Positions 45,923-56,030 are shown, counted from the stretch's first letter. The stretch: DNA of 64,000 nucleotides from Botryococcus braunii (GCA_002005505.1 KV908534.1:231934-295933); one strand, 5' to 3'. Notes: a model not told the origin generated them from the sequence alone. Numbers and translations are program-made.

Positions 45923-47254
45923 ATGGCTAGACGACAAGTCGAAGAGCTGCAGGCTGCTTTGGCCGAGGCCGAGGGGCGTGAAGCGGCAATGGCTGCCGAA
46001 CTGGCTGAGTTACGACAACAGGCAGAAAACGCTGAAGTTGCGGCTCAAAACCCCGCGAACCCACAGGCAAGAATCCCGACCGTTCGAACCCACTTACCGG
46101 AAAAATTCGAGGGACGCAGGGACGATCTCGAACAATTCCTAGACGATGTGAGGTCATATTGTGAACTCACCGGTGTGCCCGCGAACCTCAGGGTTGACTA
46201 CGCAGTGCGCTGCTTAGGAAAGAGCGTGAAAAAGGTGTGGTTAACAAAAAAAGCAGCTTACGTGAGGCAAAATCCAGGTGCTGTCGTGGATTTAGCTCTC
46301 TTTGGGGATCTGTTGTCTTCTGTCTATGATAACACTGATAAGGTTGCAAAGGCAAGGGATAAACTTGATTCCGTATATCAGGGCAACGAATCAGTTGAGA
46401 AGTATGTTGAGCGCTTTACAACCTTGCTAGCAGAGGTAGAAGTCAGTGGGGACCTATCCATGGGGGAGAAAATCCATAGGTTTCGTAAAGGCCTACGTGA
46501 GGATTTAAAGAAATATTCAGCAATTAACCCTACAACAGGCAAAGGTTTTGATGATTTGGATGCCTTGATAAGTTTACTCACACGGTACGATGCCGCGGTG
46601 GGCGGGCCCTTACAGGCAAAGAGACTGAGAACCGGCCCCGGGGCCCCTAACTCAAGCATTGCAACCGCCACCGTTGGCCCAGCACCGCACGTTGCTGGCG
46701 TCGGACAGGACTGGACAATCCCCTACTACAGTCATGAATTTGGGATGATGGCAGCTGCACCGATGGTGGCAGCGCCAATCCAGATGGCCCATGGTTACCC
46801 TGCGCCGCTCGCCACGGTCGCCGCGATCCAAGGCGCGACTCCTTATCCCCGCAGGGATGGTTTACCTCCCGAGTATCGGAGGGACACTAGAGTTGCCTTT
46901 CCCCTCAACAGAAGCTGTTACGCGTGCAATACCCCTGGCCATGAATCTTGGTTTTGCCCACTCAAAAAACTTAGAGAGGACCCTAACGCCTATCTTAATC
47001 AACAACAGTGGGACATCTTGCAACACATTGTGAAGGCCAGACAGGAGGTAAACCAGCCTGCTCCACCAATTCCAGGTCTGGCTGGTGATTTGCTGCGGCG
47101 ACGGGTAGGAGGGGGCCACAACAACTTTAGGTCCCTTGGTGTGGGAGCAGCCCCTATGCAAGGGTGGACAGCACAGGGTGGGGCCGGACGGGGAAGGAGA
47201 ATCAGAGGACGGGGCCGTGGACGGGGCCGGGCAAGGGGACGCGGTAGGCCATGA
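45923..47254 (+). CDS. Gypsy K gag
   Basis: 443 codons. The start chosen is the ATG of M-A-R-R-Q-V-E, because it begins a coiled-coil-like Glu/Ala-rich helix (E-E-L-Q-A-A-L-A-E-A-E). Retrotransposon-gag core (LPEKFEGRRDDLEQFLDDVR, then W-L-T-K-K-A), Ala/Pro-rich hinge, zinc knuckle CYACNTPGHESWFC near 46917, and a Gly/Arg-rich tail (R-G-R-G-R-G-R-A-R-G-R-G). It overlaps pol by four bases (ATGA at 47251). Confidence 0.9.
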   Translation: MARRQVEELQAALAEAEGREAAMAAELAELRQQAENAEVAAQNPANPQARIPTVRTHLPEKFEGRRDDLEQFLDDVRSYCELTGVPANLRVDYAVRCLGKSVKKVWLTKKAAYVRQNPGAVVDLALFGDLLSSVYDNTDKVAKARDKLDSVYQGNESVEKYVERFTTLLAEVEVSGDLSMGEKIHRFRKGLREDLKKYSAINPTTGKGFDDLDALISLLTRYDAAVGGPLQAKRLRTGPGAPNSSIATATVGPAPHVAGVGQDWTIPYYSHEFGMMAAAPMVAAPIQMAHGYPAPLATVAAIQGATPYPRRDGLPPEYRRDTRVAFPLNRSCYACNTPGHESWFCPLKKLREDPNAYLNQQQWDILQHIVKARQEVNQPAPPIPGLAGDLLRRRVGGGHNNFRSLGVGAAPMQGWTAQGGAGRGRRIRGRGRGRGRARGRGRP

Positions 47255-50043
47255 GTGGAGTTAGAGAAGGAAACCTCCACACTTTTGTTCCTTGGGAATC
47301 TTTTCATTCTTCTATCGAGCAACGTTGTTCTGAGTTTTTGCATTGTTCTTTTTCTAGAGGCCCCTTTGGCAATACCCTACCCGATGGAACGTCTAAACCG
47401 ACATTTGTTGCAGTACCTATAGGTAAAGCGGAGGACACCTTATCCACTTTCGCTCGTGAGCAACAAGCAAATAAACATTTAAGTGCTTGTTTTCTAATGG
47501 GTAGTAAAGTGGCGAAATCCAAGGCAGTTTACCCATGGCTAAAAGGCCTGAGAGTTATCCTGCAAGGCACCAAGGGACCTGATGTCCCCTACTCCTATGT
47601 AGTTTACCATGCCGGACCCAAATTTAGCGTATCTTTTGCTCAAGCTTTTTCAATTAGGCATTTAGCAATGCTTTTTCATGTTAACTGTACTGGTGTGAAG
47701 GGCGTCGCTTTAGTCGATACCGGGGCGATGCACTCGTTCGTCAGACATGACTTCCTAGCTACTCTCGGAGTGAGGCTGTCAAAGAAGTGTGTGGATGTCC
47801 AGCTTGCAGATGGGCAGACCATGCGCTCGGCGGGGACAGCTAAGCTCAGGGTGCACTTATCTCAAACATATGTGGAACAGAGGGATTTCATTGTCTGCGA
47901 AACTCTGTTGGATGGGGTGGACTTAATCCTTGGTGAGGATTTTCTGAAAGAAAGAAAAGCGTTAATTGACTACAATCATGGCGCAGTTCATCTTAAACCG
48001 CCTCATTCCTTACACTACATTACACTCCTCAACCCGCTGCCCCCTAGTGAAAGAGGTACCTTACCGGCGCAAAAAGTAAATGTTATAAGTGAGGGTCAAG
48101 CTAGGCGGGCTATGCGAAAGGGTTGTCCAGGGTTTTGGGGGGTAGTGCGAGAGGCAAGGAGTGGACAGGACTCAGTTTGTGCAACACACTATCTCCATAG
48201 GGTTGCAGTGGCAACTACAGAGGGGGATAATCCTTGGGACGAAGACAGCGGAGCCACCGGCCTAAATTTAAACGAAAACTCCCGGCGTGTTATTGAGGGT
48301 ATGACTGACAAGCCACAAGACTTGAAGCAATTGTTGTTAGAGTTTTTGGATGTTTTTCCAGAGAAATTGCCAGAGTTACCTCCAGACAGGGGCATCTTGC
48401 ACACTATACCTATGACACCCGGCCATACGCCGCCCTGTCGCCCCACTTATAGGTTGGCTGAACCAGAAGTGGCGGAGTGTCGGAGGCAGGTTGAGGAATT
48501 ACTAGCACAGGGTTTCATCAGGCCGAGTGCATCACCGTATGGTAGCCCCATATTGTTTGTGAGAAAGAAAGACGGAACATTCCGAATGGTTATAGATTAC
48601 AGGGCAGTTAATAACTTAACAAGGAAGGACAAATATCCGTTGCCACGGATAGACGATCTTCTGGACAAGCTGCAGGGTTCAAAGTTCTTTACCTCTTTTG
48701 ATCTCTTGTCAGGTTACCATCAAGTGCGATTACATGAATCTGATGTTCCCAAAACCGCTTTAAGAACACCCTTAGGTTCATTTGAATTTTTGGTGCTTCC
48801 TTTTGGTCTCACGAATGCTCCCTCCACGTTTCAGAGACTGATGAACAGTGTGTTTCATGATTTTATTCGAGAGGGTTTTGTTGTGGTTTACCTAGATGAT
48901 TTGTTGGTATACAGCAAGTCCAGGGAACAGCACTTAGAGCACTTAACTCGCATCCTTACTCGGCTAAGAGAGGAAAAACTTTATGCAAAATTATCCAAGT
49001 GTGAGTTTTTTGCTGACGAGTTGCGGTATTTGGGACATGTCGTGGGGCGCGACGGCATCAAAGTTGACCCTGCCAAAGTTCGGACTATTGTGGACTGGCC
49101 AACACCCACGGGGAGCACGCACGTACGACAATTCTTGGGACTAGCCAACTACTTCCGCAAGTTCGTCCCGGGTTACAGTACGCTTGCGGCCCCCTTAACC
49201 CGGCTCACTGGCAAAGTTCCTTGGACGTGGGGAGAAGCTGAAGAGCACGCGTTTCAAAGTTTAAAAGAAACTTTGTCCAATGCTCCTGTACTAGCACTCC
49301 CAGACAGTAGCAAGCCTTTCAAAGTGATCTCAGATGCCAGTGACTATGGGGTGGGTGCAGTACTATTGCAAGAAGGTAGACCTGTAGCATACTTCAGTAA
49401 AAAGCTTAGTATTGCCGAACGCAATTATTCCACAACTGAGAAAGAGCTTGCAGGTGTGTTGTATGCCCTCAAGGAGTGGAGGTGTTACTTATTAGGGCAA
49501 ACTTTCACAGTTGTTACGGACCATCGCGCGAATAGTTTTTTGCAAACCCAAACCCTACTCTCACCCAGACGGGCGCGCTGGGCGGAGTTTCTACAGTTAT
49601 TCGACATCCAATGGGAATATGCGCCGGGATCCACTAACCCTGCTGACCCATTGTCTAGGAGTCCTCACTTAGCCGGGGCCCACGTCCGAGCCCTAGCTCG
49701 GGCCCAGGCTGGGGTTCAGGCGTCGGTTCAGGCTAGGGCAGGGCCCCTGGGGGAGCACTCTCCCCCTGTCGGAGTAGGAGCGATGGGGGTTGGGGAGGCT
49801 GCAGACTCCACCACCCTACCCACGCCGATGGACGGGTTGAGGGGATGGGGAAGGGTTTTAAGTGAGGCATATGAGATAGATGATTGGCTCCATCGTAAAC
49901 AAAATCGCCGCAAGTTAAGCTTCCATAGTGGCTTGTGGAAGCGCGGTGCGCGCATTTACGTTCCCTCCCACCATATGAGTTCTGACGGTGTCGAACGTAA
50001 CCTTCGTAGAGAAATCCTGGAAATTTGCATGGACCACCTATAG
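47251..50043 (+). CDS. Gypsy K protease, RT and RNase H
   Basis: 930 codons; the start overlaps the gag stop (ATGA), which would suit termination-reinitiation. Protease VDTGAMHSFV near 47715; [17 protein letters not shown] then VVYLDDLLVYSKS near 48885; RNase H I-S-D-A-S-D-Y-G-V-G-A-V, T-T-E-K-E-L-A-G and T-D-H-R-A-N, then A-D-P-L-S-R-S. The frame stops at 50041-50043; integrase continues in the -1 frame. Confidence 0.92.
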   Translation: MSGVREGNLHTFVPWESFHSSIEQRCSEFLHCSFSRGPFGNTLPDGTSKPTFVAVPIGKAEDTLSTFAREQQANKHLSACFLMGSKVAKSKAVYPWLKGLRVILQGTKGPDVPYSYVVYHAGPKFSVSFAQAFSIRHLAMLFHVNCTGVKGVALVDTGAMHSFVRHDFLATLGVRLSKKCVDVQLADGQTMRSAGTAKLRVHLSQTYVEQRDFIVCETLLDGVDLILGEDFLKERKALIDYNHGAVHLKPPHSLHYITLLNPLPPSERGTLPAQKVNVISEGQARRAMRKGCPGFWGVVREARSGQDSVCATHYLHRVAVATTEGDNPWDEDSGATGLNLNENSRRVIEGMTDKPQDLKQLLLEFLDVFPEKLPELPPDRGILHTIPMTPGHTPPCRPTYRLAEPEVAECRRQVEELLAQGFIRPSASPYGSPILFVRKKDGTFRMVIDYRAVNNLTRKDKYPLPRIDDLLDKLQGSKFFTSFDLLSGYHQVRLHESDVPKTALRTPLGSFEFLVLPFGLTNAPSTFQRLMNSVFHDFIREGFVVVYLDDLLVYSKSREQHLEHLTRILTRLREEKLYAKLSKCEFFADELRYLGHVVGRDGIKVDPAKVRTIVDWPTPTGSTHVRQFLGLANYFRKFVPGYSTLAAPLTRLTGKVPWTWGEAEEHAFQSLKETLSNAPVLALPDSSKPFKVISDASDYGVGAVLLQEGRPVAYFSKKLSIAERNYSTTEKELAGVLYALKEWRCYLLGQTFTVVTDHRANSFLQTQTLLSPRRARWAEFLQLFDIQWEYAPGSTNPADPLSRSPHLAGAHVRALARAQAGVQASVQARAGPLGEHSPPVGVGAMGVGEAADSTTLPTPMDGLRGWGRVLSEAYEIDDWLHRKQNRRKLSFHSGLWKRGARIYVPSHHMSSDGVERNLRREILEICMDHL

Positions 50044-51395
50044 TTGGTCATCCAGGCAGGGACAGGACCCTCGAATTAGTTCAACGTTCCTGGTGGTGGC
50101 CAGGGATGGCCGCAGATGTGGCTGACTTTGTGGCCCAATGTGACTCGTGTCAGCGTGTCAAAGCCCCAGCACACTTACCTGCAGGGTTACTACACCCTCT
50201 AGAAATACCTGACAGAAAGTGGCAATCAATGTCTATGGACCTAATCACTGGACTGCCAAGAACTAAGGAAGGATATGACGCTATCTGGGTTGCTGTTGAT
50301 AGGTTGTCAAAGTATGCGCACTTCGCTCCGACGACCACTGACGCAAGTGCAGAAGTGATAGCTCAACTGTTACGGACCCGGGTTTTCACCTTGCATGGGT
50401 TTCCCACTCACATTGTATCAGACAGAGATCCTAGGTGGGTGGGTCGCTTCTGTCAAGAGCTCTTTCGGTTGACCGGTTGTCGCTCTGCGCTATCTACAGC
50501 GTTTCATCCGCAGACCGACGGTCAAACGGAACGAATTAATAGGATTTTGGAGGATTATTTGCGTCATTACGTCACTGGAAGACACAACGACTGGGATAAA
50601 CATTTGTGTGAGGCTGAATTTTCTTACAACAACACTTTTCAGCAATCAATCAACACTACTCCATTTAGGTTGACTTTCGGTCAGGATCCCACGATTCCCT
50701 TCCAGGAAGTCTATGAAGGTGTGACATCTTCTGTACGTGAGTATGTACCGGCAGCAGCAGAGTTTGTACGAAGGATGAGATGGGATCTAGAAAGAGCGCG
50801 GACATGTCTCAAAGCTGCGCAGGACCGCATGAAGGCATATGCGGACGCGAGGAGAAAAGATGCTCCTATTTTAAAAATAGGCCAACCTGTCCTCCTCTCA
50901 ACAAAGAATCTGAAATTCAAGCATACTCGGACAAGAAAACTCTTACCTCGGTTTATTGGGCCTTTTCCCATCGTCCAGGAGGTATCATCGGTAGCTTTCA
51001 GAATTAGGCTTCCAAAAACTCTGAGGGTTCATGATGTCTTCCATGTTTCTATGCTTAAGCCTTATAAGGAAGGTGGGACGGTACAACCTCCTCCTCTACC
51101 TGAGATTATTGATGGAGAAGAGGAGTATGAGGTCAAGGCTGTGCTAGCTCATAGGGAACGAAAGTTACGAGGTCGAAAAACTGCGCGAGAATATCTTGTA
51201 AAGTGGACCGGGTATCAGGATATTCATAATACTTGGGAGCCAGAGGATAACTTAGAACACGCCAGGGAGGCGTTACAGCGGTACTGGGATTTAACCACGG
51301 AGCACAGGCCGGAACAAAAAGAAAAGGTGGACAAGAAACGTAAAGGACGTGGTAAAAATGCTGAGAAGCAGCGGAAGCGCGCTAGGCGCGCTTAG
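50025..51395 (+). CDS. Gypsy K integrase and chromodomain (frame -1 to pol)
   Basis: The frame begins at the integrase zinc domain (H-G-P-P-I-V-G-H, then C-D-S-C-Q-R-V-K) with no plausible ATG; 50025 is TTG. It therefore looks like the continuation of pol after a 1-nt loss or a frameshift. Catalytic core MDLITGLPRTKEGYDAIW, IVSDRDPRWVGRF and HPQTDGQTERIN; GPF region near 50955; chromodomain Y-E-V-K-A-V then REYLVKWTGYQDIHNTWEP; Lys/Arg-rich C-terminus. Confidence 0.9.
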   Translation: MHGPPIVGHPGRDRTLELVQRSWWWPGMAADVADFVAQCDSCQRVKAPAHLPAGLLHPLEIPDRKWQSMSMDLITGLPRTKEGYDAIWVAVDRLSKYAHFAPTTTDASAEVIAQLLRTRVFTLHGFPTHIVSDRDPRWVGRFCQELFRLTGCRSALSTAFHPQTDGQTERINRILEDYLRHYVTGRHNDWDKHLCEAEFSYNNTFQQSINTTPFRLTFGQDPTIPFQEVYEGVTSSVREYVPAAAEFVRRMRWDLERARTCLKAAQDRMKAYADARRKDAPILKIGQPVLLSTKNLKFKHTRTRKLLPRFIGPFPIVQEVSSVAFRIRLPKTLRVHDVFHVSMLKPYKEGGTVQPPPLPEIIDGEEEYEVKAVLAHRERKLRGRKTAREYLVKWTGYQDIHNTWEPEDNLEHAREALQRYWDLTTEHRPEQKEKVDKKRKGRGKNAEKQRKRARRA

Positions 51396-51978
51396 TGCTC
51401 TGGCAGGTCGGGTCGGCCCCTCGGTGCGTCCTTGGGCCACCTTGGAAGCTCTAAGCTTGGCCCTTAGAGTGTACCCTGGGGGTATCCCAGTACTAGAGCG
51501 CACTCGGATGAATAGGACGTAAGCGGGGTAGAATGTCTACCTCGGGTGCGTGCGGTGATGACCGCTCACCCTGGACAGGACTCGTCGAGGTAGGGTGTCG
51601 TCTACCTCGGGTGCGTGCGGTGCTGACTGCTCACCCTTGTCAGGTTTCGGACGTCAAGCATGTAATGTCGCGACATCCGTGCTAGCTCGCGCTGTAGCGT
51701 AACGCCCGACGCAGATGGGTGGCCCCACTGCCGTTGGGTAGAATTCCTATTGGACAGGACGGGCGAATTTATGTATGGACGGACAGATTTTACATTGTTA
51801 TACGGACAGGGCTGGACAAGACAGGACAGGGGTCTGGCTTGGGCTGGGGACGCCAGACTAGTACCCGCGGACAGGACGTGACAGGACCGTACCTCTGCCA
51901 AGTGTGTTAGGTGCGTAGTGTAGTTGTTTAGAGTGAGTCTCCCTCTTGGCCGTGACGTCCAAGCTAAGGGGGGGAGGG
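51396..51978 (+). other. Gypsy K 3' untranslated region with repeats and polypurine tract
   Basis: A roughly 40 bp sequence occurs twice (about 51534-51573 and 51602-51641), followed by many GGACAGG-type motifs up to about 51885. The polypurine tract AAGGGGGGGAGGG lies at 51966-51978. Confidence 0.8.
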
Positions 51979-52285
51979 TGTAACAGGAATAGTCGCGTGT
52001 TATAGGAAAATGACCGGACCACGAGGATTTGGACCTCCATAAAGGTCCCTTCGTGAGTTATGTTCCTCCACGCCAAGAAGTGGCTACTTCACGCGCCAAG
52101 GGAGTGACCCTTACTTGACAAGGCGCATTGGCGATGGAGACAGGGACACACTTAGAACAGGATAGAAGAAGGCTTTGGCAGAGGAAGGACCGGGGCCCGG
52201 ACTGGGACGGGGTACTGAGGGTGGGAGCCCCAAACAACTTGTAACCATTGTTTTCGCATCCTTTGGGCCCGTTTCTACTGTATCA
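51979..52285 (+). repeat. 3' LTR of gypsy K (307 bp)
   Basis: As the 5' LTR, but with extra G or C in several runs between 52190 and 52270. Confidence 0.96.
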
Positions 52286-52290
52286 GAAGT

Positions 52291-53312
52291 GTTCAGTAGA
52301 TGGAGGAAAGTCATTTGTGTTGATCTATGTAGATGATCTACTGATAGTTTCAAAGGGGAATGGGGAGAGATTGAGAGAGTGAAGGGGTTACTCAAGCAAG
52401 AGTTCACCATTCATGATTTAGGAGAGGTGAAAGATTTTCTGGGGCTGTCAAGTGATGAGAGATAGGGATAAAGGGCTCATTTCATTAAGTTGCATCCCTA
52501 AGATTGATGCACTGGTTGAGAAATTTGGGCTGGATCTGGAGTCTGTGGGGCCGACACCCCTATGACCAAAGATTTTGTGGCCACACAGCGACCTATGTCC
52601 AAGGACAACAGTGACAGCATTGGTGCTGGGAGCCCACTTCCACCAGGACACAGGTACTGTGAACTGGTTGGGTCACTGTTGTACATTGCAAATACCACCA
52701 GGCCTGATATTTCACAGGCTGTGGGAGTGCTTTCCAGGTACAGGATTACCCCTACTACTGCTCACTGGAATGAAGCCATCAGAGTGTTGAAATATCTGAA
52801 GGCAACCAGAGATCTCGTTTTGGTCCTTGGAGGGAAGGACACAGAGCTTGAGGGTTTTGTTGATGCACATTATGGTGGGGATCAAGATCATCGATTTTCC
52901 ACTACAGGGTATGTAATCAGAGTGTTTGGTGGAGCTGTAGTTTGGGGGAGCAAGAAGCAGTCTGCAGTTGCCACATCCATTGTAGAAGCTGAGTTCATGG
53001 CAGCAAGTGCAGCTGTCAAAGAGGCCAATTGGATGAAGGGATTCCTTGAGGAAATTGGGATTTCCCCATGGATTGTCAAGATTCACTGTGATAATCAGGG
53101 ATGCATCAATCATCTCAGAAATCCAGTGTTCTCTAAGCATACCAAGCATATCGCTATCAGCTTCCACTTTGCGCGGAAGCTATTGCATTGGGTCAAGTTG
53201 ATGTGAAATACGTTCCTTCTGCAAGGAATGTGGCAGATATATTCACAAAGCCTTTAACAAGGCAGGTATTTCAGGACATCGTGAGGCTCTGGGTTTGGCC
53301 AAGTTTTTGTGA
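52291..53312 (+). pseudogene. Copia D RT C-terminal half and RNase H, frameshifted
   Basis: Continues RT after gypsy K: F-V-L-I-Y-V-D-D-L-L-I-V near 52315, T-I-H-D-L-G-E-V-K-D-F-L, R-Y-C-E-L-V-G-S-L-L-Y-I-A-N, then RNase H (V-D-A-H-Y-G-G-D with D-to-H in the usual D-A-D, VVWGSKKQSAVATS, CDNQGCINHL). Against copia A there are 1-nt indels near 52345, 52443, 52551, 53173 and 53272, mostly in G or C runs. The polypurine tract GGCAAGGGGAAG precedes the 3' LTR. Confidence 0.9.
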
Positions 53313-53330
53313 GGAAAAGGCAAGGGGAAG

Positions 53331-54057
53331 TGTTATAATAGTGATGAACATTTTGGTGCCTTTCCCTCAGAAGAGTAATAGTGGCCAGATTAGCTCCAAT
53401 TACCAGTGAGACCACTTATTAAAATGAGTAATAGGTGGCAGAACCTAGGAGTTCTGCCAGAACCAATCTAGACCAATTGCACGTTAATAAGGGAGGATGA
53501 GGTAATCAGACACGGTTTGCTCGAAAGGATATATGCTCCTGGCTCAAAGGGTTGAGGCACTTGATTGGGACATCAAAAGCACTTCGGGTGTTTGCTACTT
53601 CACTGTTGCCAGTCAAGTCATCTCATTCACAGTCGACATTGCTTGTTACTCGACACACAACAAGAGTGTCGCCGGGCTAAACACCCTCGTGCCGGGTCAT
53701 ACAGGTAAACTGCTGTTAGGACATCAATGCACAAGAACAATGGATTAGGAAAGGGTCTAGATAATGTGTAATAGAAAGGTGCTACTGCTTAGCTCATCGG
53801 ACATCGGTAATGCAGACTATCAGTAACTTCGTAGATAGAGTAGTTTGAATTGCTGAGTGATAAGAGAGAGCAATAAGCATTGTAAGACTTGATTGGGACA
53901 TCAAAAGCACTTCGGGTGTTTGCTACTTCACTGTTGCCAGTCAAGTCATCTCATTCACAGTCGACACTGCTTGTTACTCGACACACAACAAGAGTGTCGC
54001 CGGGCTAAACACCCTCGTGCCGGGTCATACAGGGAACGCCGAACTCAGAAGTTTACA
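53331..54057 (+). repeat. 3' LTR of copia D (727 bp)
   Basis: Two bases shorter than the 5' LTR and otherwise nearly identical. The two 147 bp internal repeats are again present. Confidence 0.97.
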
Positions 54058-54062
54058 TGAAG

Positions 54063-54584
54063 TACTTGAGAGATACGAGAGAATTAGCTCTTACTCTGGG
54101 TGGAAAGGGGCCTGAGCTAGAAGGCTATGTTGATGCCGACTATGCTGGGGACCTGGACCACAGGTATTCCACCACTGGCTATGTTCTATCAGTCTATGGT
54201 AGTGCCGTGGTTTGGGGAAGCAAGAAGCAGAGCTCAGTTGCTACCTCAACTGTGCAAGCCGAGTTTATGGCAGCCGGCCATATTGTGAAGGAAGCCAACT
54301 GGCTTAAGGGCTTCTTGGAAGAGATTGGAGCTGCACCTTGGAGAGTCAAAATTTTCTGTGACAACCAAGGATGCATTTCCAATTTACGGAACCCCCTTTA
54401 TTCCAAATTCACAAAGCATGTTGCAGTAAGCTTCCACTATGCTAGGGAAGCTATGGCACTTGGGCAGGTAGATATCCTCTATGTAGAATCTGCTCGAAAT
54501 GTGGCTGACATTATGACCAAGCCACTTGCTAAGCCCGTGTTTGTTGGTCATCGTGATTCACTAGGTTTGAGAAGATACACATAA
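54063..54584 (+). CDS. Copia I RT end and RNase H (3' part of split pol)
   Basis: Resumes copia I after the copia D insertion (Y-L-R-D-T-R-E). Copia RNase H: V-D-A-D-Y-A-G-D, VVWGSKKQSSVATSTVQAEF, F-C-D-N-Q-G-C-I, K-H-V-A-V-S-F-H-Y. It ends G-L-R-R-Y-T, stop at 54582-54584. The frame is intact over its length. Confidence 0.93.
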   Translation, partial: YLRDTRELALTLGGKGPELEGYVDADYAGDLDHRYSTTGYVLSVYGSAVVWGSKKQSSVATSTVQAEFMAAGHIVKEANWLKGFLEEIGAAPWRVKIFCDNQGCISNLRNPLYSKFTKHVAVSFHYAREAMALGQVDILYVESARNVADIMTKPLAKPVFVGHRDSLGLRRYT

Positions 54585-54604
54585 AGCATGCAGGCAAGGG
54601 GAAG

Positions 54605-55307
54605 TGTTGAGTTGTGAACATACATTATAGAATGCCTTGTGCTTTAGGTGATCTTCAAATGTACATTATTAGGATACGGGTCCACTATCCACATAAGGTA
54701 CCTCAAGACACGTTCGGATGAGGTCTATTTCGAACATAAGGTACAATCTGATTTAGATTACGCGTTAGCGTGAAAGGACTATTAAAGCTGCGATCACCGC
54801 ATAGTCGAGCAACTGGTTTGGAAAGATACTGGGCACATAAGGATGCCAGTCTTGTTCATGCAGTTGCATGTGTCTAAAAGAGCAGACAGTCGTCAAGGAC
54901 TGTAGCTGGAGAGGCACGAACTTACGACCTGTCTGCTTGCTTACAGGTGCGGTGACGCAGGATGTGTATTGGTAATGTGTTCATGTTTGATTGCTTGTTT
55001 GTAAGTGAACCATCTTAGTGGACAATCAAGTCTCCCAAACAGCTAAGGGACGGAGTCTTGATTGAGTATAGGAAGGTACTTGCTTTCAGCCGTCAGGAGC
55101 TTATCCGTGTGTAGATGCTCATTGACAGATCAACATGTAACGGAACTGGTTTGGAAAGATACTGGGCACATAAGGATGCCAGTCTTGTTCATGCAGTTGC
55201 ATGTGTCTAAAAGAGCAGACAGTCGTCAAGGACTGTAGCTGGAGAGGCACGAACTTACGACCTGTCTGCTTGCTTACAGGATACGCCACTGCCCATAACC
55301 TTTTACA
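54605..55307 (+). repeat. 3' LTR of copia I (703 bp)
   Basis: Preceded by the polypurine tract GGCAAGGGGAAG; starts TGTTGAG and ends TTTTACA. 137 bp direct repeats at 54811-54947 and 55144-55280. The first copy is followed by GTGCGG, the second by GATACGCC. Confidence 0.96.
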
Positions 55308-56030
55308 ATTCTTTTTCAAGAACCACTTCCTGCACCCCAATCATTCTCCCAGCGTCATGGGTCTGAGTATGGTTTATCACAAAACGAAAATCTTGATTTA
55401 GAGCCACAGCGACCAAGTACTCCCCCAAAACTACGTCTACAGTAATATTTTGTGTATAGGAGTCGATAGGGTTGAAAACATGTGGTGGTTGAGGAAAAGC
55501 TTACTCCTAAACATTGGACCAGTACACCTGCCAAGAGAATGACGGATATCATACAAAAGAGATGCCTGCATCTCACAAAACTGCAGGATATGATTTTACT
55601 CACAATTATCTCTCTCTAGCCCAACGTACAAGCGCAGTGCTTTGTCGAAAGAGACGGATTCACCGAATATCTGACGCACGGAAAACACGCGTACCTGCCA
55701 GTTACATTATTTTCCGCGGCACGATGCCGTCCAAGAACGGCTTCTTCTTGTAGTTTGCAACGTTTGCCACTGTGTTGCGAAGTGTCCCCTCCTATTGCGG
55801 CCAGTAGGTCCGATAAACTCAACCGGTACAAAGTCGCGGACAAAATTCGTAGCGTAACATAACTGAACAGCACAGAGACTATGCCGAAACCACTCAGGTA
55901 TAACTTCAATCCCGGAATATGGTTTTTCTCCAGGTGTACCCCTCCGTAAACAGGGACTTCTCCTGGGAGAGCGTCGTTCCAAAGCGGGATTCCGACGAAG
56001 TGCTGAGCCTTAGGGTTTCTGTACTGCACG
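55308..56030 (-). pseudogene. Unrecognised exon-like coding remnant
   Basis: On the minus strand several stretches look like real protein but in changing frames. One is I-P-E-W-F-R-H-S-L-C-A-V-Q-L with R-D-F-V-P-V-E-F-I (about 55790-55910). A second, V-R-Q-I-F-G-E-S-V-S-F-D (about 55630-55680), ends at a GTGAGT donor near 55608. A third, V-D-V-V-L-G-E-Y-L-V-A-V-A-L with F-R-F-V-I-N-H (about 55310-55460), runs into the copia I LTR. I do not recognise the family. It could be a broken host gene or an unidentified element. Confidence 0.35.

Larger units (their letters stand above)
45409..52285 (+). mobile_element. Gypsy K: near-complete chromovirus, 6877 bp
   Basis: LTRs at 45409-45706 (298 bp) and 51979-52285 (307 bp); target duplication GAAGT at 45404-45408 and 52286-52290. 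Inserted in the RT of copia D. Gag and pol frames are long and carry all catalytic motifs; the one coding lesion I see is a shift at the start of integrase. Gypsy G (11990-13535) is a relative. Confidence 0.97.
28383..54057 (+). mobile_element. Copia D: LTR retrotransposon carrying gypsy C (with E) and K
   Basis: LTRs at 28383-29111 and 53331-54057; target duplication TGAAG at 28378-28382 and 54058-54062. Removing it rejoins the copia I RT (V-L-K|Y-L-R-D-T). Two later gypsy insertions expand it to 25.7 kb; its own sequence is about 7.3 kb. It has several frameshifts, some of which may be assembly errors. Confidence 0.97.

Noticed and set aside
50015..50035. Programmed -1 frameshift between gypsy K pol and integrase
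   Set aside because: No slippery heptamer in the correct register is present; a simple 1-nt loss fits better.
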